Shown here: in pieces, positions 15,619-22,801 of the stretch
Layout of the letters: each line of letters begins with the position of its first letter
Numbering within the stretch: the first letter of the stretch is position 1
Source of the DNA: JAQXGO01 sp045592445
GTDB lineage: Bacteria; Bacillota; Clostridia; UMGS1883; UMGS1540
Assembly (NCBI GenBank): GCA_045592445.1
Contig: JAZNUV010000024.1
Coordinates: 1 to 45,193 of the forward strand
DNA: 45,193 bases
Direction: 5' to 3'
Position numbers and translations under genes: made by a program
Notes under the pieces: model-generated
Told to the model about the DNA's origin: nothing
Seen by the model: only the letters and a program-made list of their open reading frames with translations
Databases searched by the model: none

Positions 15619-16365
15619 TTACCAAATTTCATCTATGTCCACAAAATTGTCGCCGGCTTCCATATCAAAATCAGGATTTTCCGGACTCGGTGTTGACGGT
15701 GTAGACGGGTTTGTAGATGGTCCACTCCCATTACCACCTGGTGTGGGTAAATTCGGCGTTACAGCCCCTCCATCTTTCTTAGAAATATTATATAAAATCT
15801 GCGCAAATTCTGCACGTGAGATTTGCTTTTGCGGCAAAATACGATTTTCATTATCTCCGCCCACGTAGCCTTTTTCATGCATGGCAGAAATTGCATCTTG
15901 CGCCCACGCCGCTACATCATCTTTATCAGAGAATGTGAGTGTTTTACCTGCTTCCGTCAGCCCTTTTGCGCGTGCAACTGCAACCAGAATTTCCTGCCTT
16001 GTAATGGAGGCGTTCGGTAAAAATTCTGTTTCATTTACACCTTTGAAAAAGCCCATCTTTACTGCCGATGCCACCGCATCATAAAACCAGGCAGACTGCG
16101 GTACATCTCTAAATCCGACAAAAGTATTTTTCTCTTCGCCTTTAAATACGCGCACCAAAATGGTCGCAGCCTCTGCACGCGTCAACGATGCATCGGGACG
16201 TATTGTCTCATCTGGAAAACCGTTTAAAATTTTATTTTGAATAGCATGCACAATAGCCGGGAATGACCAATGTGCAGGTGAGGGCATATCCGAAAATGCC
16301 GCCTGTGTCACTGTTGGCAATAACAAAAGGCCTGCTAAAAGTAATCCGAAAATTTTCTTTTTCAT
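15619..16365 (-). CDS. SLH-domain surface protein with acidic tail
   Basis: A 248-residue protein: signal peptide (1-22, cleaved near TQA-AF), three S-layer homology domains (about 25-65, 85-130, 145-195; TRAEAATILVRVF is a good SLH core) that would bind pyruvylated wall polymers, then a flexible Gly/Pro/Ser/Thr linker (about 200-230) and a C-terminal segment DMEAGDNFVDIDEIW. That segment closely resembles the C-terminus of the small peptide encoded just upstream (DIESEGDNDVNIEDIW). The architecture is a wall anchor displaying an acidic tail. The start has GAGAGGAAA upstream. Follows a hairpin at 16394-16420. Confidence 0.9.
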   Translation of the reverse strand: MKKKIFGLLLAGLLLLPTVTQAAFSDMPSPAHWSFPAIVHAIQNKILNGFPDETIRPDASLTRAEAATILVRVFKGEEKNTFVGFRDVPQSAWFYDAVASAVKMGFFKGVNETEFLPNASITRQEILVAVARAKGLTEAGKTLTFSDKDDVAAWAQDAISAMHEKGYVGGDNENRILPQKQISRAEFAQILYNISKKDGGAVTPNLPTPGGNGSGPSTNPSTPSTPSPENPDFDMEAGDNFVDIDEIW

Positions 16366-16393
16366 AAAATTTCCTCTCTTTCTATATTAAGAC

Positions 16394-16420
16394 AATAGGC
16401 GGTTTATATAACCGCCTATT
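16394..16420 (-). other. intercistronic hairpin between peptide and SLH genes
   Basis: Perfect 11-base-pair stem AATAGGCGGTT/AACCGCCTATT with a five-base loop. On the minus strand it is followed by GTCTTAATA, not a proper T run, so it may be a partial terminator or a 3' stabiliser that raises the level of the two upstream genes over the downstream ones. Confidence 0.7.
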
Positions 16421-16429
16421 TACCCGTTC

Positions 16430-16588
16430 TTACCAAATATCTTCAATATTTACGTCGTTATCGCCTTCGCTCTCTATGTCGCCCCAAAAATCATCCTCGC
16501 TACCATCTAATCCGCTTAATGTAAGAATTAAATCGTCATCTTCAAAGAGAAGCACTTCGAAAGAAGGCTCTAAATATTCTTTTTTCAT
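16430..16588 (-). CDS. 52-residue acidic peptide, candidate maturation substrate
   Basis: The small product begins MKKEYLEPSFEVLLFEDDD and then LILTLSGLDGSEDDFWGDIE, ending EGDNDVNIEDIW. Short clostridial peptides starting MKKxYxxPxFEV with a conserved [ILV]xTxSG segment are common (memory of the family, not a search). The N-terminal half resembles a leader and the C-terminal half an acidic, tryptophan-containing core. The start ATG overlaps the upstream stop (ATGA), with GGAGG nine bases ahead encoded inside the previous gene. Association with PqqD-like, kinase, peptidase and exporter genes makes it the likely substrate. No cysteines, so not a lanthipeptide or thiopeptide type. Confidence 0.78.
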   Translation of the reverse strand: MKKEYLEPSFEVLLFEDDDLILTLSGLDGSEDDFWGDIESEGDNDVNIEDIW

Positions 16589-18042
16589 TCTTCCATTCCT
16601 CCATTCGATGCATTTTTCACTTCTTCCAGCCAATCCTGGGCGCCCTGTGTCAAATCATTGGTATCTTCTTCATTCAGCGCATTTGCAATTTGCTTTGCAT
16701 TCGCAATTGCTGCATGTTCGTCAGAGAAGACGTAATATTCACCCGCACCATCAATGCTGTATTTTATATATCCGATGCACACAAAGTCTTCAACATAGTG
16801 TGCTTCCTCGGTCATTGTGATTACATAGTTATACTGATATAAATTGCCGCTAATCTGTGCTACTTTTGCAGGATTTGCATACTTTGCAACCTTATTCTGC
16901 CCTATTACACTTTGCATCTGAGACGACGTAATGGTGTCACCTGTAATGCTTAAGCCTTCCAATGTGCTTTTTCTTGCAATGATTGCACCATATTCAACGT
17001 TTGTAATTCCTGCACTATTTAAACTATCAAGAACCGTTTTATTGTAGTTCGTGCTGAATCTTACACCCTGCTTATCGCTTGTCATACGAAGCGTCGCAGG
17101 AATAGACGTCTTTTGAGATACATGTTTGTCAAATTGAATTGAGGTTGCCTTGACCTCTCCGTCAATACTTGGAACAGATGAATTCGGTGCATAAGCATCA
17201 TTACCTACGTTCCAAGCCAAAACCTTCTCAGTTGTTCCGGCAGCACCCTCCCCTGCACCGGCGGGTTTTGTTGTAACCGTTGTGGGGAGAACATAAAATA
17301 CATGATTTTCCGCATCATACTGAATCTGAATGTCCGCTTCTACCTCTATGTCCGAATCTCCTGTACCCGGGGTGATTGTCGGTTGTTCTGTCTCATCCAA
17401 AGAACCGTTTACATAAATGTCATTGTAGGTGACGTCACTTTCAAAGCCATCATATATAACCTGGGCGCTCTTTACACCACCTGTAGCCATGGAAGCACCA
17501 TTCAGCAACGTAGGTTTGGTCATAACATTACGTAACTCATATCCGTTTGTATAAGTTACATTAATTTCAACCGATTCTAATTCTTCGCCTTTTTCATATT
17601 TAAATTTAGTAAGACCAGTCACAACCTCAACAGCTGTTGCGGTTTCTCCACCTTCCATACCATCCGCATAAGCGTCTATGCTAAAGGAAGCTGACGAATC
17701 CTTATCTGTATTAGCGTATATTGTCAATGCGCCCGTTACAGATGGGTCAATTGCAAAAACAAATTCCTTTGTTGTTCCACTGAGTGTAGCTTGGTCAAGA
17801 TACTTAATCCCCGTTACATAACCGGTAGTAGCATCCGCCTCAAGGCCTGCCAACTCACCCGAAACAATTAAAAGCGTGGCCTTCGATGCATCCGTACCTG
17901 TAACCGTCGCATGATATGTACCCTCTGCAGCATCATAGTATACGTTGGAAATTGCGATTGGGCTCTCTGTTTCAGCCATAGCAACCGTACCAGCCAAAAG
18001 GAAAACAAAGGCCATTAATAAAAACAGGATTTTCTTTGTCAT
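16585..18042 (-). CDS. large secreted Ig-like surface protein
   Basis: A 485-residue secreted protein with signal peptide MTKKILFLLMAFVFLLAG (cleavage near AMA-ET). The first half has two beta-rich, Ig-like regions (about 28-150 and 160-250; EVVTGLTKFKYEKGEELESV is a bacterial Ig-like start), a linker with Gly/Asp/Pro around 250-265, and a C-terminal half (about 330-460) that looks like a beta-sandwich seen in clostridial surface proteins (GVRFSTNYNK, EEAHYVEDFVCIGYIKY). No SLH or sortase motif, so it may be released or bound through another protein. Lead gene of the operon, 110 bases after a strong promoter. The ATG at 18042 has GGAGGGG just upstream; earlier starts would mask the signal peptide. 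Confidence 0.82.
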   Translation of the reverse strand: MTKKILFLLMAFVFLLAGTVAMAETESPIAISNVYYDAAEGTYHATVTGTDASKATLLIVSGELAGLEADATTGYVTGIKYLDQATLSGTTKEFVFAIDPSVTGALTIYANTDKDSSASFSIDAYADGMEGGETATAVEVVTGLTKFKYEKGEELESVEINVTYTNGYELRNVMTKPTLLNGASMATGGVKSAQVIYDGFESDVTYNDIYVNGSLDETEQPTITPGTGDSDIEVEADIQIQYDAENHVFYVLPTTVTTKPAGAGEGAAGTTEKVLAWNVGNDAYAPNSSVPSIDGEVKATSIQFDKHVSQKTSIPATLRMTSDKQGVRFSTNYNKTVLDSLNSAGITNVEYGAIIARKSTLEGLSITGDTITSSQMQSVIGQNKVAKYANPAKVAQISGNLYQYNYVITMTEEAHYVEDFVCIGYIKYSIDGAGEYYVFSDEHAAIANAKQIANALNEEDTNDLTQGAQDWLEEVKNASNGGMEE

Positions 18043-18151
18043 TTTTACCCCTCCTACAAAAAGATACTTTTCATTTTCCAAAGCCTGTTTCTGCATAGAT
18101 AATCTTCTCTTGCTGCACCGCAACAAGATTGCATACTTTATACACGATATT

Positions 18152-18180
18152 ATTATAACATATGCATGTTTTAATTGCAA
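18152..18180 (-). promoter_or_regulatory. promoter of the surface/peptide operon
   Basis: TTGCAA (18175-18180) and TATAAT (18152-18157), 17-base spacer, minus strand, about 110 bases before the first gene. It serves eight co-directional genes with short gaps or overlaps. The region 18181-18325 is A/T-rich and holds no gene that I can see. Confidence 0.8.
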
Positions 18181-18325
18181 GCATTTATTTTATTTTTCCG
18201 CATTTTTTACAAAAAATTTTTACAAAGCCTGCACAAAACACCATTTCAAAGAGAAAAAACAAACGTAGTCTTCATAGTATATTTTACAAACAAAAAAAAT
18301 TTTTCCATATTTTTTTAAAAAACAC

Positions 18326-18354
18326 TTTACAAATAAAAAAGATTATGCTATACT
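18326..18354 (+). promoter_or_regulatory. promoter of tRNA-Gly
   Basis: TTTACA (18326-18331) and TATACT (18349-18354), 17-base spacer, 12 bases before the tRNA. Confidence 0.8.
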
Positions 18355-18366
18355 ATCTAAGAAGTT

Positions 18367-18442
18367 GCGAATGTAGCTCATCCGGTAGAGCGCCACCTTG
18401 CCAAGGTGAAGGTAGCGAGTCCGAGCCTCGTCATTCGCTCCA
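18367..18442 (+). tRNA. tRNA-Gly (anticodon GCC), with unusual T-loop
   Basis: A 76-base cloverleaf with encoded CCA: acceptor GCGAATG/CATTCGC, D arm GCTC...GAGC, anticodon loop TTGCCAA (GCC) and T arm GCGAG-TCCGAGC-CTCGT. Two oddities: the T-loop reads TCC instead of the near-universal TTC (base 55 is C, so no pseudouridine 55), and the first anticodon-stem pair 27-43 is a C-A mismatch. It has its own promoter and terminator, so it is expressed. Confidence 0.9.
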
Positions 18443-18447
18443 AATTT

Positions 18448-18474
18448 GCGGCGCTTTGCAAAGCGCCGCTTTTT
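18448..18474 (+). terminator. terminator of tRNA-Gly
   Basis: Self-complementary GC-rich stem GCGGCGCTTT/AAAGCGCCGC (18448-18469) followed by a T run. Confidence 0.9.
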
Positions 18475-18481
18475 CTTTATA

Positions 18482-18955
18482 TCATGATTTTGTTACCTCT
18501 TTACTTCGGGGCCAGGTTGCAGCAATCACAAAGAAAAATATACCTGTCCAAAACGGCAATAGGTGCGCACCACCATCTTTCGAAGCTTCCACAGCAATCA
18601 TATGCAAAAAAAGCATGAGGCATACGGGTAGCACCAAAAAGAATCGTCGCCACCCACCCTGTATGTGTTTTGTAAAAAGGAGCAAAATAAACGTAGGCAG
18701 AAAAAACACCCATGCCAGCGAAAGCGATGTCATTGTCCCCTGTACGCCACTCTCTACTGCTAAAAGCTCAGCCGCCGTGCCGAGCGTAACTGACCAGACG
18801 AAAGCGGCAAACGGATTTTGAAGCGGCATTTTGCGCAGTACGAGAGAAAAAACTGCCACCACAACTATATTGATACCCACCATATAAAGTAAATAATCGC
18901 CGCCAATCAAATATGCGGCAACACATGCCGCCAAAGTAGCAATTAAAATACCCAT
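18482..18955 (-). CDS. integral membrane protein, unknown
   Basis: I do not recognise the family. The 157-residue product has about five hydrophobic segments (for example IATLAACVAAYLIGG, VGINIVVVAVFSLVL, SLAWVFFLPTFILLLF, FFLVLPVCLMLFLHMIA and FWTGIFFFVIAATW) with short polar loops, and no catalytic motif. The ATG at 18955 follows AGGGGGAATAAA. It is divergent from folT with only 58 bases between starts and converges on the tRNA-Gly terminator. Transport or membrane-structure roles are equally possible. Confidence 0.75.
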   Translation of the reverse strand: MGILIATLAACVAAYLIGGDYLLYMVGINIVVVAVFSLVLRKMPLQNPFAAFVWSVTLGTAAELLAVESGVQGTMTSLSLAWVFFLPTFILLLFTKHIQGGWRRFFLVLPVCLMLFLHMIAVEASKDGGAHLLPFWTGIFFFVIAATWPRSKEVTKS

Positions 18956-19013
18956 TTTATTCCCCCTTCGTTTTAAATCTACAAATTATATTATATGGAA
19001 GGAAAAAGCTTTT

Positions 19014-19532
19014 ATGCAATTTAGAAATAACACCACTCGTTTGGTTTTTGCCGCACTATTAATTGCACTTGAAATCATACTGACGCGTTTTATCCAAATT
19101 CCGATTCCAATTGACGGCTTTACAAATCGCGTAAGTCTGGGTTTTTTACCTGTTGCTGTAGCCGGCATGCTTTACGGACCTTTCGGTGGCGGGCTTTTGG
19201 CGGCGCTTTCTGATATTATCCGTGCACTTTTATTTCCACAAGGTGCCATCAATCCCTTGTTTACACTAACGGCATTCCTACGCGGACTCACATACGGTAC
19301 ATTTTTACAAAGAAAAAGTATGCCGCATCGCATAACGATAGCTTCTCTTATTGACTATATCGTTTTAAACCTTGGTCTTAACCCATTTTTTACCTTTATT
19401 TCATACGGCGGTACATTCTGGTCACGTTTTATGACGGCATTGCCTGTTTCCTCCGTAAACTTTGTTTTGCGGCTTTCCCTTTTACTTCTTGTCCTACCTT
19501 CTCTGGAAAGGAGCATAAAACACCGTGTTTGA
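19014..19532 (+). CDS. folT: folate-type ECF transporter S component
   Basis: A 172-residue membrane protein of the FolT type, the substrate-binding S component that joins a shared EcfA/A'/T module to import folates. It has about six membrane segments and the family style TRLVFAALLIALEIILTRF, VSLGFLPVAVAGMLYGPFGG and FPQGAINPLFTLTAFLRG. No ECF module genes are in the window, as usual for group II ECF systems. The start has a GGAAGGA site. The hflX start lies inside its 3' end. No room for a folate riboswitch: only 58 bases separate it from the divergent gene. Confidence 0.85.
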   Translation: MQFRNNTTRLVFAALLIALEIILTRFIQIPIPIDGFTNRVSLGFLPVAVAGMLYGPFGGGLLAALSDIIRALLFPQGAINPLFTLTAFLRGLTYGTFLQRKSMPHRITIASLIDYIVLNLGLNPFFTFISYGGTFWSRFMTALPVSSVNFVLRLSLLLLVLPSLERSIKHRV

Positions 19533-20781
19533 AAATCAAGAAAAGATAGATCGTGTTCTTTTAATTGGCGTACACCGCGGCTCCCAAAATCCCTTAGAGG
19601 ACTCGACCGCGGATTCCATGCGTGAACTTTCTGAACTTGCCGAAACAGCGGGCGCAGAGGTGTTGGGAGAAATTGTGCAAAATCGGGACACAGTTGACCG
19701 TGCCACCTACCTCGGCGAGGGAAAACTTGTAGAAGTGCAGGAAGCCGCCAATGCACTTTCGGCAAATCTATTGGTTGTAGATGATGAGTTGACGGGCTCA
19801 CAGCTTCGCAATATAGAAAACGCTACAGGACTCAATGTTATTGACCGTAGTGCTTTAATTTTAGATATTTTTGCAGGACGCGCCCTGTCGGGCGAAGGTA
19901 AGCTGCAGGTAGAACTTGCCCAGCTTAAATATCAACTGCCACGTCTTGCGGGCGGCTATACATCACTTTCCCGCCTCGGCGGCGGTATCGGCACACGCGG
20001 ACCGGGTGAAACAAAGCTTGAGTCTGACCGCTGCCATATCCGCAGTCGCATCAGTGCTTTGGAGCGTGAAATCGAAACACTTCGCCGCCATCGTGCACTT
20101 ATACGCGACAGACGTGAAAAAAACGAAGTTCCAACCGCAGCCTTGGTCGGTTACACCAATTCAGGAAAATCTACACTTTTAAATACCTTAACGGGTGCTG
20201 ATGCGCTCGCAAAGGATATGCTTTTTGCCACCTTAGACCCCACCGCGCGTGCTTTGCGCCTTGCGGACGGCCGAGAGGCTCTTTTAGTTGATACGGTCGG
20301 TTTTATCCGCAAATTGCCACATCATTTAATTGAGGCTTTTCGTTCCACCTTGGAGGAAGCAACGAACGCCGATGTTTTGGTGCATGTGATTGATGCGGCA
20401 TGTCCGGAAACAGAAAATCAAATTGCTGTTGTGGAAAAGCTTTTATCGCAGCTCGGGTGTGACGGCAAACCCAAAATTACTGTTTATAATAAATGTGACC
20501 TTTTGGAAGATAAACCTGTCCCGCCCTATACATCGAATACTGTTTGTATTTCTGCAAAAAACAACACAGGTACGGATGCCCTTTTAGAACTTCTGGATTT
20601 GCACCTGCCGGGGCGGCGGCGCAAAATGCATCTTTTAATTCCGTACGCAAACGGAAATGTTTTGAATATGATTCGCACATCGGGCGATATGATTTCTGAG
20701 GAATATACGCCCGAAGGCATTTTGGTGGAATGTATGGCAGATGCAGCGCTTTATGCGGCGTGTCTACAATTCCAAAAGTAG
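19525..20781 (+). CDS. hflX: GTPase HflX
   Basis: Ribosome-associated GTPase that splits stalled or heat-damaged 70S ribosomes. The 418-residue protein has the N-terminal HflX domain with the glycine-rich motif (SRLGGGIGTRGPGETKLESD, residues about 150-170), a coiled-coil linker, and the G domain with G1 VGYTNSGKSTLLN, G3 DTVGFIRKLPHHL and G4 NKCD. Start is GTG at 19525, overlapping folT by eight bases, with AAGGAG upstream. It is followed by a YigZ gene at 12 bases, and the run folT-hflX-yigZ-SLOG-rsmA is a likely operon. Confidence 0.95.
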   Translation: MFENQEKIDRVLLIGVHRGSQNPLEDSTADSMRELSELAETAGAEVLGEIVQNRDTVDRATYLGEGKLVEVQEAANALSANLLVVDDELTGSQLRNIENATGLNVIDRSALILDIFAGRALSGEGKLQVELAQLKYQLPRLAGGYTSLSRLGGGIGTRGPGETKLESDRCHIRSRISALEREIETLRRHRALIRDRREKNEVPTAALVGYTNSGKSTLLNTLTGADALAKDMLFATLDPTARALRLADGREALLVDTVGFIRKLPHHLIEAFRSTLEEATNADVLVHVIDAACPETENQIAVVEKLLSQLGCDGKPKITVYNKCDLLEDKPVPPYTSNTVCISAKNNTGTDALLELLDLHLPGRRRKMHLLIPYANGNVLNMIRTSGDMISEEYTPEGILVECMADAALYAACLQFQK

Positions 20782-20793
20782 TGGAGGCGTAAA

Positions 20794-21426
20794 ATGGCAG
20801 ATTATAAAACCGTCAAAAACGCGGCACTGGCAGAATATGTTGAAAAACGCTCTCGTTTTATTGCAAATGTGGCACCCATACAAAACGAAGATGACGCACT
20901 ACGTTTTCTCGCCGATATAAAAGCCGCAAACCGAGAGGCTCGCCACAATGTATATGCCTATATCTGCCGCGAAAATAACATCTGTCGTTATAGTGATGAC
21001 GGCGAACCCGGCGGCACGGCAGGCCTTCCCGTTTTACATGTTCTGCAAAGCCAGGAGCTTACAGATGTATGTGTTGTGGTCACACGCTACTTTGGTGGTA
21101 TTTTGCTCGGTGCAGGCGGTCTTGCACGTGCTTATTCTAAAAGTGCAGCGGACGGTGTTAAGGCGGCGGGCATTTGCGAAATGGTAAACTCGCATGTATT
21201 TTCGGCTGAAATTGCATATCCTCTGCTCGGCAAGGTTCAACACGTATGTTCCGAATTAGGCTTTACCATTTTAGATACCGTCTACGACACCTCCGTAACT
21301 CTTACACTTTGCGTAGAAAACGCCCGTGGAAATTATCTTTATGAAAAACTGACAGATGCTACGGACGGTAAAATTCAGATAAAAAAAATTGACGAATGTT
21401 ATGTTCCAAAGCTTTTAGAAGGATAA
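20794..21426 (+). CDS. yigZ: YigZ/IMPACT-family protein
   Basis: A 210-residue UPF0029/IMPACT protein. The N-terminal IMPACT domain (about 1-125) contains EKRSRFIANVAPIQNEDDAL, RYSDDGEPGGTAGLPVL and VVVTRYFGGILLGAGGLARAY, all hallmark motifs. The C-terminal part (about 135-200) is the DUF1949 ferredoxin-like domain. Function is poorly known; eukaryotic IMPACT modulates translation stress signalling. The ATG follows GTGGAGGCG. It sits between hflX and a SLOG gene, with four bases to the latter. Confidence 0.93.
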   Translation: MADYKTVKNAALAEYVEKRSRFIANVAPIQNEDDALRFLADIKAANREARHNVYAYICRENNICRYSDDGEPGGTAGLPVLHVLQSQELTDVCVVVTRYFGGILLGAGGLARAYSKSAADGVKAAGICEMVNSHVFSAEIAYPLLGKVQHVCSELGFTILDTVYDTSVTLTLCVENARGNYLYEKLTDATDGKIQIKKIDECYVPKLLEG

Positions 21427-21430
21427 AATT

Positions 21431-21892
21431 ATGAAAACTTGTTGTTTTACAGGGCATCGAATGATTTCTGCCCAAGACGTCGTGCGCCTTCGAGTGTCAC
21501 TTTCCGAAACAATTGAAGCGCTATACAAAGATGGCGTGCGAGACTTTCTGTGTGGCGGTGCTATCGGGTTTGATACGCTTGCCGCCAAAACAATTTTAGA
21601 TAAAAAAAGAACGCTGCCTGATATACGACTACTCCTTGCCATTCCCTGCCGTAATCAGTACGACAGATGGAGTGATGCACAAAAAATGGTGTATCACGAT
21701 ATCCTTTCCTGCGCGGATGATGTACAGTATCTTGCAGAAAGTTACGACCGCGGCTGTATGCTTAGACGAAACCGCTATATGGTGGACCATTCCGATGTTT
21801 GTGTTGCCTTTTATAACGGCTCATCGCACGGCGGCACATCGTACACGGTAAACTACGCCTATCAATGCGGGCTCCGTGTGATTCTTTTGTAA
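21431..21892 (+). CDS. SLOG-domain (YpsA/DUF1273-like) protein
   Basis: A 153-residue protein starting MKTCCFTGHRMISAQ, with GGAIGFDTLAAKTIL, LLLAIPCRNQYDRW and NGSSHGGTSYTVNYA. These segments match the SLOG fold (DprA/YpsA-like), which binds nucleotide-like ligands; it is too short to be DprA. Actual ligand and role unknown. Four bases separate it from yigZ, and rsmA starts 12 bases after its stop, so it is co-transcribed with housekeeping translation genes. Confidence 0.85.
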   Translation: MKTCCFTGHRMISAQDVVRLRVSLSETIEALYKDGVRDFLCGGAIGFDTLAAKTILDKKRTLPDIRLLLAIPCRNQYDRWSDAQKMVYHDILSCADDVQYLAESYDRGCMLRRNRYMVDHSDVCVAFYNGSSHGGTSYTVNYAYQCGLRVILL

Positions 21893-21904
21893 GGAGAGAT
21901 AGCC

Positions 21905-22756
21905 ATGGAATACTTAACAAATCCGAAAAATATTCGTGCGATTTGCGACAAATACGGCATTCGCGCCAAAAAAGCGCTCGGGCAAAACTTTTTAAAGGAT
22001 GCTCACGTTTTAGAATCAATTGTGGACGCCGCTGCCCCCAGTGGATGCGGTATTTTAGAAATTGGGCCCGGTCTCGGCACATTAACGCGCGCACTTGCAC
22101 CCGTCGCCGAAAAGGTGGTTTCGGTTGAGCTTGATCAGGACCTTTTGCCTGTTTTAGATGAAACGCTCGCAGAATTTGACAACACCACCGTAATCCACGG
22201 TGACATTTTGAAACTTAATTTGCCCGCACTTTTTGCAGAGCAATTTGGTGTATTGCCCGTTTCCGTTGCCGCAAATCTCCCATACTACATTACAACACCA
22301 ATTATTTTATATCTTTTGGAAGCACACCTTCCGATACAGAGAATGGTTTTTATGGTGCAAAAGGAAGTGGGCGATCGCATGGTTGCTGCTCCCGGCTCTA
22401 AAGATTTTGGTGCACTCAGTGTTGCAGCACAATACCGTTGCCGTGTAGAGCGCGTTTGCACTGTTCCCGCCGGCGCCTTCTCCCCCGCACCGAAAGTGGA
22501 TTCAGCTGTAATATTGCTCGAGTTTTACGACACTCCACCTTTCGCGCCAAAGGACGAAACGCATTTCTTCGCACTCGTCAAAGCCATCTTTGCACAGCGG
22601 CGGAAAACGCTTTTAAATGGTCTTTCCAACGCGGGACGTTTTGGCACCAAAGAAGAGATTGCCGCCATGCTCTCTAAAATGGGCTTTAGCCCGGTTGTGC
22701 GTGGCGAAACACTTTCTATTGAAGCAATGGTTTCACTCTCAGATGCACTACTATAA
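21905..22756 (+). CDS. rsmA: 16S rRNA dimethyladenosine transferase
   Basis: RsmA (KsgA) dimethylates two adenines in helix 45 of 16S rRNA, a late small-subunit maturation step. The 283-residue protein shows KALGQNFLKDAHVLESIV, the SAM-binding LEIGPGLGTLTRAL, and the catalytic NLPYYITTPI, with a helical C-terminal domain. The ATG follows AGGAGAGAT. It ends the folT-hflX-yigZ-SLOG-rsmA run and faces the GGGtGRT gene across a shared terminator. Confidence 0.97.
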   Translation: MEYLTNPKNIRAICDKYGIRAKKALGQNFLKDAHVLESIVDAAAPSGCGILEIGPGLGTLTRALAPVAEKVVSVELDQDLLPVLDETLAEFDNTTVIHGDILKLNLPALFAEQFGVLPVSVAANLPYYITTPIILYLLEAHLPIQRMVFMVQKEVGDRMVAAPGSKDFGALSVAAQYRCRVERVCTVPAGAFSPAPKVDSAVILLEFYDTPPFAPKDETHFFALVKAIFAQRRKTLLNGLSNAGRFGTKEEIAAMLSKMGFSPVVRGETLSIEAMVSLSDALL

Positions 22757-22764
22757 AATGACAA

Positions 22765-22797
22765 AAAAACATCGCACGAAAATCGTGCGATGTTTTT
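22765..22797. terminator. bidirectional terminator between rsmA and the GGGtGRT gene
   Basis: Perfect 15-base-pair stem (22765-22779 with 22783-22797), loop AAA, with A and T tracts at both ends. Confidence 0.92.
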
Positions 22798-22801
22798 ATT
22801 C

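Noticed and set aside
18955..19014. Folate or tetrahydrofolate riboswitch before folT
   Set aside because: Only 58 bases separate the divergent start codons, too short for a riboswitch with expression platform.
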